From Dyadobacter subterraneus (GTDB lineage: Bacteria > Bacteroidota > Bacteroidia > Cytophagales > Spirosomataceae), in NCBI RefSeq assembly GCF_015221875.1, contig NZ_JACYGY010000001.1, forward strand, positions 1,426,001 to 1,490,000: 64,000 nt of DNA, written 5' to 3'. Shown here piece after piece: positions 17,538 to 26,230 of the stretch. The position numbers were made by a program, and so were the translations under genes. Within the stretch, counting starts at the first letter, position 1. Each line of letters begins with the position of its first letter. The notes beneath the pieces were generated by a model that was given only the letters and a program-made list of their open reading frames with translations, was not told the origin of the DNA and ran no database searches.

Positions 17538-18704
17538 TTATTTTTTAAACGCTTTTTTTAATTCATCCGCGGCATAAGCCTGGGCTTCTTTTGCCTGAGG
17601 AACGATGATCGCCATACCAAAAAATTCATGGGTTACACCTGAATAATTTTTTGAATCCACTTTAACATCTGCTGCTTTTAATTTATCGGCAAGCAATTCG
17701 CCCTCACTTTGTAAAGGATCTATTTCATCCGTGATAATGGTGGTAGACGGCAATCCTTTCAGATTAGCGTTTACCAGACTTATTCTTGGATCTTTGGCTT
17801 CTGCCATATTGTTGAGGTAATTTTTTACAAACCACTCCATCATCGGCTTGTCCAAAGGTTTAGCCATCGCATTTTTCTGGTAAGATTTCGCATTCATGTC
17901 TGAATTTGCAACAGGGTATACCAAAAGTTGGTGCACGGGAATCTGAACACCTTTGTCGCGGGCCATAATACTTACATTAGCTGCAAGATTTCCTCCGGCA
18001 CTTTCTCCTGCAACAGCAACCATTTTTGGATTGCCATTCCATGAAGCTGCATTTTTGAGCGTCCACAAATAAGCTTCGTAGGCATCGTTATGTGCTGTCG
18101 GGAATTTATGTTCAGGTGCCAACCGGTATGCAACAGACACCAGAATAGCACCTGTTTGTTCTGCCAAACCCTTTGCAGAAGCATCATAAACATCAAGATC
18201 AGCAATCACAAATCCTCCGCCATGATAATAAACGATAACCGGGTATGGTGCAGTCCCGCCTTTTGGCGTATAAATTCTCGCATGGATTTTTCCACCTTTT
18301 ACAGGAATATCTTTTCCCACAGTATCAACCATAGGAGCAGGCATTGGTATATTATGCTCCTTAACCAAGGCCATCACTGCGTCTGTTGGTGTATGATTTT
18401 TGCGCGCTTCCTGTGCGGTAAGTTTTGGAATTGGAGTGTCTTTGAAACTTTCCAGTTTTTCAATCACAGCCTGCATTTCGGGTTTGATATCAGGAGCCCA
18501 GGCAGGCGCTTTACCAGTTGGTTTTATGGTTTCAAGGGCAGCAGTGGTATCTTTTTCTGTTTTAACAGCAGTTGAATCCGATGTAGATGCTTTGTCTGAA
18601 CCGCCGCCGCACGATGTCAAAATAATTACACCAAACGCCGTAGCGAAGGATAATTTGGCCGTTTGGAATAAGTAATTTTTAGTTTTTCCGGTTACTGATT
18701 TCAT
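17538..18704 (-). CDS. lipoprotein alpha/beta hydrolase, hormone-sensitive lipase (HSL) family esterase
   Basis: 388 residues. The N-terminus has a signal with lipobox LTSC (Cys32) and then a Gly/Ser/Thr-rich linker, so the enzyme should be lipid-anchored in the envelope. HSL-family marks are clear: HGGGF at 161-165 forms the oxyanion hole, GESAGG at 233-238 carries nucleophile Ser235, DEIDPL holds the acid and GVTHEFFG the histidine. This family cleaves short-chain carboxylic esters. Anchoring outside the cytoplasm suggests deacetylation or de-esterification of external substrates (inference). Confidence 0.9.
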   Translation of the reverse strand: MKSVTGKTKNYLFQTAKLSFATAFGVIILTSCGGGSDKASTSDSTAVKTEKDTTAALETIKPTGKAPAWAPDIKPEMQAVIEKLESFKDTPIPKLTAQEARKNHTPTDAVMALVKEHNIPMPAPMVDTVGKDIPVKGGKIHARIYTPKGGTAPYPVIVYYHGGGFVIADLDVYDASAKGLAEQTGAILVSVAYRLAPEHKFPTAHNDAYEAYLWTLKNAASWNGNPKMVAVAGESAGGNLAANVSIMARDKGVQIPVHQLLVYPVANSDMNAKSYQKNAMAKPLDKPMMEWFVKNYLNNMAEAKDPRISLVNANLKGLPSTTIITDEIDPLQSEGELLADKLKAADVKVDSKNYSGVTHEFFGMAIIVPQAKEAQAYAADELKKAFKK

Positions 18705-18922
18705 AATTCTTTTTAGTTTGATGAAAGTGTTTTTCCATACACTTACGCAAATAATCAGAACATGGATTTATCAAAAGCCCAAAATTTGATACAGGTAATG
18801 ATGTTTAAATTCAATTTTTGTCACTGACAAGTGAATATATAAAAGTCAGGATTTTATGAATTTGCAGAAAATTTAATTTTTACATAAATCTGTAATTGGT
18901 GTATTTTCTGATAACTAATTAA

Positions 18923-18930
18923 TATGTTTG
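18923..18930 (+). promoter_or_regulatory. Bacteroidota -7 box candidate for the ECF sigma gene
   Basis: TATGTTTG matches the TAnnTTTG -7 consensus of Bacteroidota primary-sigma promoters and lies about 70 bp before the sigma gene. A TTGG at 18896-18899 could be a poorly spaced -33 element. Confidence 0.3.
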
Positions 18931-18998
18931 TATTGTTTACGAAATAAAATATTGATTCTTCTGAATTTTATTAGGTTTTATTTTAAATGTAACCGATT

Positions 18999-19595
18999 GT
19001 GCTGATCCAGACTTTACATAACGAAAAAGAATTGCTCGTACTTGCTTCCCAGGCTGATCAGGGAGCATTTACAACACTTTTTCATATGTATAAAAATAAG
19101 TTATACGCTTATGTTTTGAGACTGACTGAATCGGAAATGCTTGCGGAAGATATCGTTCAGGATGTTTTCTTGAAGCTGTGGAATGATCATGTTTTGCTGG
19201 ATACGATTGATAATTTTGGAAGTTATCTTTTCAGAATGTCAAAGAATCAGGTCATCAACCATTTCAAAAGAATGGCTCATGAAACGCTGATCATGGCCGA
19301 GATTTTTCACCAGAACCCGGTTGGACATAACGATATTCAGGAAAAAGTAGCTTTGAAAGAAGTAGAAAAAATTCTAGGTGATATTCTGGAAAAACTTCCT
19401 CCGCAACAAAAAGCAGCATATCATCTGAGCAGAGAAGAGGGAAGGTCACATGACGAAATCGCAAACCTGCTCAAAATATCTCCAAATACAGTAAAAAATC
19501 ACATTGTGCAGGCCATGTCGACGATTCGTACGCAGCTTCGTAAACATGCAGATACGATGTTATTGGTTGCTGCTATAATCTCCGTCAAAAAATAA
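18999..19595 (+). CDS. ECF RNA polymerase sigma factor
   Basis: 198 residues. Region 2 is visible at about 15-85 (AFTTLFHMYKNKLYAYVLRL, then EDIVQDVFLKLW) and region 4 at about 130-185, with an HTH in EIANLLKISPNTVKNHI. The start is GTG at 18999; no ATG lies early enough to keep region 2 intact. A FecR anti-sigma gene and an STN-type SusC gene follow, the standard cell-surface signalling layout, so it should direct transcription of that uptake operon when the FecR protein is relieved. Confidence 0.92.
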   Translation: MLIQTLHNEKELLVLASQADQGAFTTLFHMYKNKLYAYVLRLTESEMLAEDIVQDVFLKLWNDHVLLDTIDNFGSYLFRMSKNQVINHFKRMAHETLIMAEIFHQNPVGHNDIQEKVALKEVEKILGDILEKLPPQQKAAYHLSREEGRSHDEIANLLKISPNTVKNHIVQAMSTIRTQLRKHADTMLLVAAIISVKK

Positions 19596-19743
19596 TTTCA
19601 TTTTTTTTCTTCCCTGACTAGTCCCTTGCTTTCTCCCAATTGTCTTTTATTTGGTGATACCTGATATTGACTTATTTTTTAATTAATCAATATGAGTTAT
19701 TCCAAATAAAAAATTAGTACATGCTAAGTTTGGGATATATTTT

Positions 19744-20937
19744 ATGCATTGGAACAGGATCAATTTTCTGACAGAGAAGTTTTTCAGAAACGCTTGCAGC
19801 GAAGCTGAAAAACAGGAGCTTGCTCTTTGGATCAAAGAAAATCCGGATGACCAGTTATCTCTGATTCTGGAAAATGCCTGGGATAATTTTGACACTGAAA
19901 TAAAAATGCCGGAACACAGTTCGGACAGAATTCTAAATACTATTTTTCCTGAAAAGGAAGCAACCATAGCATATGAATACAGTCAAGAGGCTGATATTTC
20001 TTCAAGACAACTTTGGGCAAAAATCGCTGTCGCGGCTGCTTTAATCATGGCGATTGGTATTTACTGGTGGTCTGGCATCAGGGAAAAGAATAAAATGGCG
20101 ATGAAAAATATTCCTTCAACGCTGGTCGCGGATCTTCCTCCGGGAGGAAATAAAGCAATCCTAACATTAGGCGACGGATCAAATATTATTCTGGATAGCG
20201 CTGGAAACGGAAATCTGGCAAGCCAGGGGAATACAAATATTACAAAATCAGGAACTGGCCAATTAATTTACAAATCAAATAATACAGCTGCCGAAGCGGT
20301 AGTTTTTAATACCGTCACAACGCCGAAAGGCGGACAATACCACATTGTTTTACCGGATGGTTCAAAAGTTTGGCTTAATGCGGCTTCAAGTTTAAGATTT
20401 CCAACTGCATTTATTGGTAAGGAGCGCCGTGTCGAAATTACAGGAGAAGTTTATTTCGAAGTGGCGCATAATACCAAAATGCCTTTCATAGTAAAAACGG
20501 GCGAAACAGAAGTGGCCGTGCTTGGAACGCATTTCAACGTGATGGCTTATGCAGATGAAAAAGTAATGAAAACCACGCTTATGGAAGGATCTGTAAAAAT
20601 AAGCAGGTCAGGCAAATCCGCCATGCTGGCACCCGGTCAACAGGCGCGTCTGACCAGTTCATCTGAAAATATCAGAGTTTTGGATCATGTGGATACGGAT
20701 AAGGAAATGGCCTGGAAAACCGGATATTTTCAGTTTGAAGATGATAATCTGGAAAGTATTATGCGGCAGGTTTCGCGCTGGTATGATGTGGATATTGCCT
20801 ATGAAGGCAATGCAAGCCGGGAACATTTTACCGGTCGTTTACCAAGAAATGCAAATGTTTCCAAGGTCTTGAAAATATTATCACTCAGCGGCGTAAAATT
20901 CAGAATTGAAGGAAAATCAATCATTGTAACACCATAA
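19744..20937 (+). CDS. FecR family anti-sigma factor
   Basis: 397 residues. The cytoplasmic N-terminal part (about 1-90) should hold the ECF sigma factor. One membrane segment lies at about 95-117 (LWAKIAVAAALIMAIGIYWW). The periplasmic part carries the FecR domain (about 180-290, TPKGGQYHIVLPDGSKVWLN) and a DUF4974-type C-terminus (about 325-397) thought to meet the STN domain of the SusC partner. It lies 148 bp after the sigma gene and 180 bp before susC, and is probably read from the same transcript as the sigma factor. Confidence 0.92.
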   Translation: MHWNRINFLTEKFFRNACSEAEKQELALWIKENPDDQLSLILENAWDNFDTEIKMPEHSSDRILNTIFPEKEATIAYEYSQEADISSRQLWAKIAVAAALIMAIGIYWWSGIREKNKMAMKNIPSTLVADLPPGGNKAILTLGDGSNIILDSAGNGNLASQGNTNITKSGTGQLIYKSNNTAAEAVVFNTVTTPKGGQYHIVLPDGSKVWLNAASSLRFPTAFIGKERRVEITGEVYFEVAHNTKMPFIVKTGETEVAVLGTHFNVMAYADEKVMKTTLMEGSVKISRSGKSAMLAPGQQARLTSSSENIRVLDHVDTDKEMAWKTGYFQFEDDNLESIMRQVSRWYDVDIAYEGNASREHFTGRLPRNANVSKVLKILSLSGVKFRIEGKSIIVTP

Positions 20938-21025
20938 CCCGGATCAGCCTATGATAAATTAGACACCTTTACATTTATAGGAAAACTGGTGTTGACTTAC
21001 AGGCTTTAATTAAGCAAAAAAAGAA

Positions 21026-21048
21026 CGGGAACGTTGCGACCGCTCCCG
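21026..21048 (+). other. GC-rich hairpin between fecR and susC genes
   Basis: CGGGAACG and CGCTCCCG pair with one mismatch around a 7-base loop. It has no T run on its right side, so it may be an attenuator, an RNA-processing or stability element, or nothing. It lies about 70 bp before the SusC start. Confidence 0.35.
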
Positions 21049-21117
21049 CTTCTCAAATGAGTCAGCATTACTTAACAATTATCTCAAACCGTTTAGTACC
21101 AACCCAAGAACAAAAGT

Positions 21118-24100
21118 ATGAATCACAACTCTTTTATCCAAAAGAGGCAGGGACCGTCGTATACAGGCGACAGGTATGCCCGCTTCCTACCAACCAGAAT
21201 CATTTTGGTTATGAAACTGATCTTTATTTTTTCGCTGGCTATTTGTATGCAGGTAAGCGCCAGCAGCTCAGCCCAGAAAATTACGCTTGTGGCACAAAAT
21301 GCTTCTTTGGAAAAAGTATTAAGGAATATCGAGAAGCAAAGCGGTTACTCGTTCTGGTACAAAACCGAGCTGATGCAAAAGTCGGAAAAAGTTACACTTT
21401 CTATCAAGGATAGCAGTCTGGAAGAGGCGTTAGCCAAATGTTTAAAAAATCAGCCTTTTGAATATTCGATTGTAGATCAGACGGTTGTGTTGCAGCCGAA
21501 AAAGCTGATAAAGAATGTTACGCCGGTAAAGCAACTTGAAATAATCAAAGGTCAGGTTCTTGGCTCGGATGGTAAGCCACTAATTGGGGTTACAGTAATT
21601 GTAAAGGCAAGCAAACTAGGTACAACAACTGATACCGAGGGCAATTTTACAGTTAACGCAACGGACACAGATGTTTTGGTTTTCTCCTATATCGGGTTTA
21701 CTACGAAAGAAGTTCTTATTGGAAAACAAAGTAATATTTCGGTTTCATTGGTTGAAAGCAATACTACGTTAGGTGAGGTTGCGGTAATTGGATACGGTAC
21801 GCAATCGCGCAAAACGCTTAGCAGCGCAGTTTCAACTGTGAAGGGGGAAGAGATGAATAAAGGTGCAATTACAGATGTTGGACAGCTTTTGCAAGGCAAA
21901 GTTCCGGGTTTGAATATTACTGCCAGTGGTGATCCAAACAAACCTGCGGCAGTGGTTATGCGTGGAGCGTCTACTGTAAACAGTGCCCAGGGACCTTTTT
22001 ATGTAATTGACGGAGTTCCAGGAGCTGATATTTCTACAATTGCTCCCGATGATATTGCTTCGATCGATGTTTTGAAAGATGCGGCTGCAACGGCCATTTA
22101 TGGTAACAGAGCGGCAAACGGCGTCATTATGGTTACAACAAAAAAAGGAAAAAGAGGAGAAATGCAAATCGCTTACAGCTCTTATGTTGGTATCGAAAAG
22201 GTATCAAATAAGCTGGATATGATGACTGCGGATCAGCTGAGGTCTTTTTTAGAAAAAAATGGCGTAGGGTTTTCGCCGGCTGATGACAAAGGCGCTTCAA
22301 CGGATTGGCAATCTGCAATTCAGAAAAAAACTGCTGTTTCAACAAATCATAACCTGTCCTTTAACGGAGGTGGTGAACACACGACATATAGTGCAAGCTT
22401 AAACTTTGTTAAAAAAGACGGGATTTTGTTAAATAGTTCTTTGCAGCGCGTGATTGGAAGGCTGGCGGTTGAACAATTTGCTTTGAAAGATAAATTGAAA
22501 TTCAGCATGGCAGTGACAAACTCTCACAGCAGTGCAGATGATATTCCTTATCGTAACACTGTTTTGTTGCAATCTGCTCAATATCTTCCGGTATCACCTG
22601 TTACAAACGCGGATGGCAGTTATTTTGAAAATTTCCAAAATACCAACTACTACAATCCGGTGGCGATGATGAAGAATAGTGAGACCAACACCAAATCGAA
22701 CAATCTGATCGGTAGTTTTAAAACCCAGATTGAACTGCCTTTTGGTCTGACTTACAATGTTGATCTTTCTTATATTAATACGACTACTTTACAGGGGTCT
22801 TACTACAATAAGTACTTTACGAACAATTACAATAATATGTACGACAATCCGGATCCTGGTGTGGCTTTTCACTCTGTTCAGGCATTTGGTAAAAACGGAC
22901 AGGCAAACAGAAGTTCTTACCAGAGTACAAACAAAATTCTGGAAACTTATTTGACCTGGAATAAAGAATTTGGAAATCATTCCCTTAATGCGGTAATCGG
23001 ATATTCCTGGCAGAATAATAAAATCGGTGAAGGTTTTCAGGTGACAACCAGCAATTTGCCGGTTGACAATATCAGCTACAATAACCTTGCATTAAGTAAT
23101 CCTTATGGGATATCTGGTTATCAAATCAGTTTGGGCCCAGATGGGATTTACCAGGAAACGCAGTTGATTTCTGATTTTGCCCGATTCAATTATAATTACA
23201 AAGGCAAATACATGCTGCAGGGATCGATCCGCAGAGATGGAAGTTCTGTATTTGGCAAAAACAACCAGTGGGGATATTTCCCGTCTGTTGGTGCTGCATG
23301 GAGGATTTCTCAGGAAACTTTCATGGAAAACCAATCTTTGTTGAGTGAATTGAAATTGAGAGCGAGTTATGGTGTAACAGGAAATGCTACGGGCTTCAAT
23401 GCTTATACGGCCCAGTTTATTTCAGGAAGTTTAGGAACCTACTATTACAACGGTACACTTACGGGAGCTTATGGCCCCACAAAATCTGAAAATCCTAACC
23501 TGAAATGGGAAAAAACAGCAACAGCTAATATCGGTCTGGACTTTGGATTATGGGGCAACAAGATAAACGGTTCCATCGAAGTGTACGACAAAAACACAAC
23601 GGGTATGATTTATTCCTACACAGTTGATCCAATTCTGGTTCCATCTGGAAGCATCGTAGCGAATGGTGGAAGTGTTAATAACAAAGGAATTGAATTCAAT
23701 CTTTCTGCCAACATTATTAACAAAAGCAAGTTGAAATGGACGTCAGGAATTAACCTTGCCCACAACCGAAACCTGATCACAAGTTTGTCAAATCCATTAT
23801 TTGCAGGCGGTGACTCAGTTCTTCTGTCAAGACCAGAAGGTGGAGGACAATCAGGACGTTCATTGCAGATTTTGAAAGCAGGTAAGCCAATCGGTCAATT
23901 CTTCTCTTTCTTATATGCAGGTAAAAATGACAATGGCGTTTCTCAATTTGTTGCTGCTGATGGTAGCTTGACAACCACGCCGATTGTTGGTAAGGATTAT
24001 CACTACATTGGAAGTTCTCAGCCTAAGTTATTGATGGGATGGAATAACAATTTTAAATATGGTAATCTTGATTTGAATGTATTTATAAGAGGTGCCTTTG

Positions 24101-24471
24101 GAAATAAAATTTTCAATGCAACCCGGGCAGATTTGTTCAGACCAAATACGGCACAATACACAAATATTCTGGCAGATGCAGCTGATGAATCTGTTAAGGA
24201 TATTAACGCTTACGCTTATTCCTCACGTTTTATTGAAAGCGGCAGTTTTGTCCGGTTCGACAATGCTACGCTTGGATATACCTTCCGGAAATTAGGGCCA
24301 TTTGTCAAGAACCTTCGCGTATATACTTCGATGAACAATCTTTTTGTCATCACAAAGTACAAGGGAGTTGATCCGGAAATTAATCAGGGTGGTATAGCAC
24401 CAGGGGTGGATTACAACAATTTCTATCCTAAAACCCGGACATTCTTATTCGGTGTTAATATTTCCATTTAA
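21118..24471 (+). CDS. SusC/RagA family TonB-dependent transporter with N-terminal STN domain
   Basis: 1117 residues. The signal sequence is internal to a long N-terminus (hydrophobic core LIFIFSLAICMQVSAS at about 33-48). Domains in order: STN signalling domain about 53-125 (ITLVAQNASLEKVLRNIEKQ), a carboxypeptidase-D-like beta sandwich about 143-215 (GKPLIGVTVIVKASKLGT), TonB plug about 225-340 (GYGTQSRKTLSSAVSTVKGE; NRAANGVIMVTTKKG), then an outer-membrane beta barrel. STN is the module that signals to FecR, so transporter and regulator fit each other. Its stop overlaps the first possible start of the susD gene. It probably imports an oligosaccharide. Confidence 0.95.
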   Translation: MNHNSFIQKRQGPSYTGDRYARFLPTRIILVMKLIFIFSLAICMQVSASSSAQKITLVAQNASLEKVLRNIEKQSGYSFWYKTELMQKSEKVTLSIKDSSLEEALAKCLKNQPFEYSIVDQTVVLQPKKLIKNVTPVKQLEIIKGQVLGSDGKPLIGVTVIVKASKLGTTTDTEGNFTVNATDTDVLVFSYIGFTTKEVLIGKQSNISVSLVESNTTLGEVAVIGYGTQSRKTLSSAVSTVKGEEMNKGAITDVGQLLQGKVPGLNITASGDPNKPAAVVMRGASTVNSAQGPFYVIDGVPGADISTIAPDDIASIDVLKDAAATAIYGNRAANGVIMVTTKKGKRGEMQIAYSSYVGIEKVSNKLDMMTADQLRSFLEKNGVGFSPADDKGASTDWQSAIQKKTAVSTNHNLSFNGGGEHTTYSASLNFVKKDGILLNSSLQRVIGRLAVEQFALKDKLKFSMAVTNSHSSADDIPYRNTVLLQSAQYLPVSPVTNADGSYFENFQNTNYYNPVAMMKNSETNTKSNNLIGSFKTQIELPFGLTYNVDLSYINTTTLQGSYYNKYFTNNYNNMYDNPDPGVAFHSVQAFGKNGQANRSSYQSTNKILETYLTWNKEFGNHSLNAVIGYSWQNNKIGEGFQVTTSNLPVDNISYNNLALSNPYGISGYQISLGPDGIYQETQLISDFARFNYNYKGKYMLQGSIRRDGSSVFGKNNQWGYFPSVGAAWRISQETFMENQSLLSELKLRASYGVTGNATGFNAYTAQFISGSLGTYYYNGTLTGAYGPTKSENPNLKWEKTATANIGLDFGLWGNKINGSIEVYDKNTTGMIYSYTVDPILVPSGSIVANGGSVNNKGIEFNLSANIINKSKLKWTSGINLAHNRNLITSLSNPLFAGGDSVLLSRPEGGGQSGRSLQILKAGKPIGQFFSFLYAGKNDNGVSQFVAADGSLTTTPIVGKDYHYIGSSQPKLLMGWNNNFKYGNLDLNVFIRGAFGNKIFNATRADLFRPNTAQYTNILADAADESVKDINAYAYSSRFIESGSFVRFDNATLGYTFRKLGPFVKNLRVYTSMNNLFVITKYKGVDPEINQGGIAPGVDYNNFYPKTRTFLFGVNISI

Positions 24472-24488
24472 TGCTAACATTTACGATC

Positions 24489-26105
24489 ATGAAAAAATCA
24501 TATATTAAAATACTGTCATCAGTTTTTCTGGTTGGTGCATTGGCTTCATGTCATGACCTGGAAGTACCGGTAACGACCGAACTTACCACCGATGTTTTTC
24601 CAACAACTGCTGAACAATATATTTCTGCTTCGGGACCTGCGTACGTTGCGCTTAGAGGTAATTTCGGTGCAGAATATTTTCAGCAGCAATCCTATACAAC
24701 TGATGAAGGAATTATGCCTGCAAGAGGAGGGAACTGGTATGATGGCGGACAAAACCAGACATTCCATTACCATAACTGGACACCCGACAACAGCTATATC
24801 AACGGTAACTGGACATGGTTGTCAACCATTATCGGTGTAGCAAATCAGACGATTTCTATTCTTTCAGCAAAAATGCCGGAAGGTGCAGCCAAACAAACGG
24901 GTATATCAGAAATGAAAATGGTAAGAGCATTTTCTTATTTCATGATGATGGATAACTACGGAAATGTGCCCCTTGACACGCTTTACGGTGATTTTACTCC
25001 TCGTGGAAATACGCCGCGCGCTCAGGTTTTTACTTTTATTGAAAAGGAAATTAAAAATGCTCTTCCGTATTTAAGCGATGTTTCAGGGGTAACAACCTAT
25101 GGTCGTCCGAATAAGTGGATGGCCAATGCTTTATTGGCTAAAATGTACCTGAATGCTGAATATTATACCGGAACAAAACGGTATGAGGATTGTATCGCTG
25201 CTTGTGATCAAATCATGAATTCTGGTCTGTTTGCACTGGAACCAAAGAGCAGTTATCTGAAAATGTTCTATCCGACGAATGGTCCACAAATGAAAGAGTT
25301 CATTTTTGCGATTCCTTACGATCCTGCCATGACGAACACATTTCCATTCAGATCTGTAAATAACAGATCTCGTTACGATGTGCCAAGAAGTGAAGTTAAA
25401 AAATTCAGTCTGCCATTTACGCCTGCCGGTGCTGCCAGTACCCTACCTGAATTTTATGCCAACTTCAATGACGTTAATGACGTTCGGAATGGGCAATGGC
25501 TTACTGGTCTGCAATTTATGAGCGACGGAGTAACACCCGTGACCGTTACAACAACCAACATTGGGTATGATCAGTTTTACACTGGTAGCAGCCCGTCTGC
25601 ACCGTATACTTATCAGGTTAATCTGACGCCGGCCGTTACACTCAGACAAAGTGTTTCAGCATTTGATGCAGGCAATGATGAAATTGCATGGCATATGGGT
25701 TACCGTAACATTAAGTTTTTCCCGGATGCCACATCTCTGAACAGAAATCAAAATAACGATATACCAATTTTCCGTTATTCTGACATTGTTTTGATGAAAG
25801 CTGAGGCAATTTTGAGAGGCGGCTCGGCTACCTTAGGACAAACGCCATTGACGTTGGTGAATCAGTTAAGAGCGGAAAGAACGACTGCGCCGGCTTTATC
25901 ATCCGTTGATCTGGAATTTATTTATAGCGAAAGAGCCCGGGAATTTGCCTGGGAAGGATGGCGAAGAAATGACATGATCCGTTTTGGAAAATATGAAGGA
26001 AAATGGGGTTTCAAAACTGATTCTGATGTTAATCACAGAATATTTCCAATTCCTCGCGTGGCATTGCAGTTAAATCCTGCATTAACTCAAAATCCAGGTT
26101 ATTAA
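24489..26105 (+). CDS. SusD/RagB family nutrient-binding outer-membrane lipoprotein
   Basis: I chose the ATG at 24489, which gives MKKSYIKILSSVFLVGALAS followed by lipobox Cys21 (538 residues). An in-frame ATG at 24471 overlapping the susC stop adds six residues. SusD marks: an alpha-helical TPR-rich core, MKMVRAFSYFMMMDNYGNVP, MANALLAKMYLNAEYY, and the C-terminal ERAREFAWEGWRRNDMIRFG. It should cap the SusC barrel on the cell surface and capture substrate. No sulfated-glycan or other specificity can be read from sequence. Confidence 0.94.
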   Translation: MKKSYIKILSSVFLVGALASCHDLEVPVTTELTTDVFPTTAEQYISASGPAYVALRGNFGAEYFQQQSYTTDEGIMPARGGNWYDGGQNQTFHYHNWTPDNSYINGNWTWLSTIIGVANQTISILSAKMPEGAAKQTGISEMKMVRAFSYFMMMDNYGNVPLDTLYGDFTPRGNTPRAQVFTFIEKEIKNALPYLSDVSGVTTYGRPNKWMANALLAKMYLNAEYYTGTKRYEDCIAACDQIMNSGLFALEPKSSYLKMFYPTNGPQMKEFIFAIPYDPAMTNTFPFRSVNNRSRYDVPRSEVKKFSLPFTPAGAASTLPEFYANFNDVNDVRNGQWLTGLQFMSDGVTPVTVTTTNIGYDQFYTGSSPSAPYTYQVNLTPAVTLRQSVSAFDAGNDEIAWHMGYRNIKFFPDATSLNRNQNNDIPIFRYSDIVLMKAEAILRGGSATLGQTPLTLVNQLRAERTTAPALSSVDLEFIYSERAREFAWEGWRRNDMIRFGKYEGKWGFKTDSDVNHRIFPIPRVALQLNPALTQNPGY

Positions 26106-26113
26106 TTTCTGTA

Positions 26114-26141
26114 TGTTCCGTCCCGGAAATGGGGCGGAACA
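26114..26141 (+). other. hairpin after susD, partial terminator or attenuator
   Basis: TGTTCCGTCCC pairs with GGGGCGGAACA (one G-T pair) around GGAAAT. Only a short T stretch follows. It may reduce readthrough from susCD into the glycosidase gene rather than end the transcript. Confidence 0.45.
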
Positions 26142-26230
26142 TTTACACTTCTCCCATTATCAAAGGTTATTACGACCAATTTTTGTTCAGTATCAGTTTA
26201 GGATAACTGAAAATATTCATCACATTTTAT

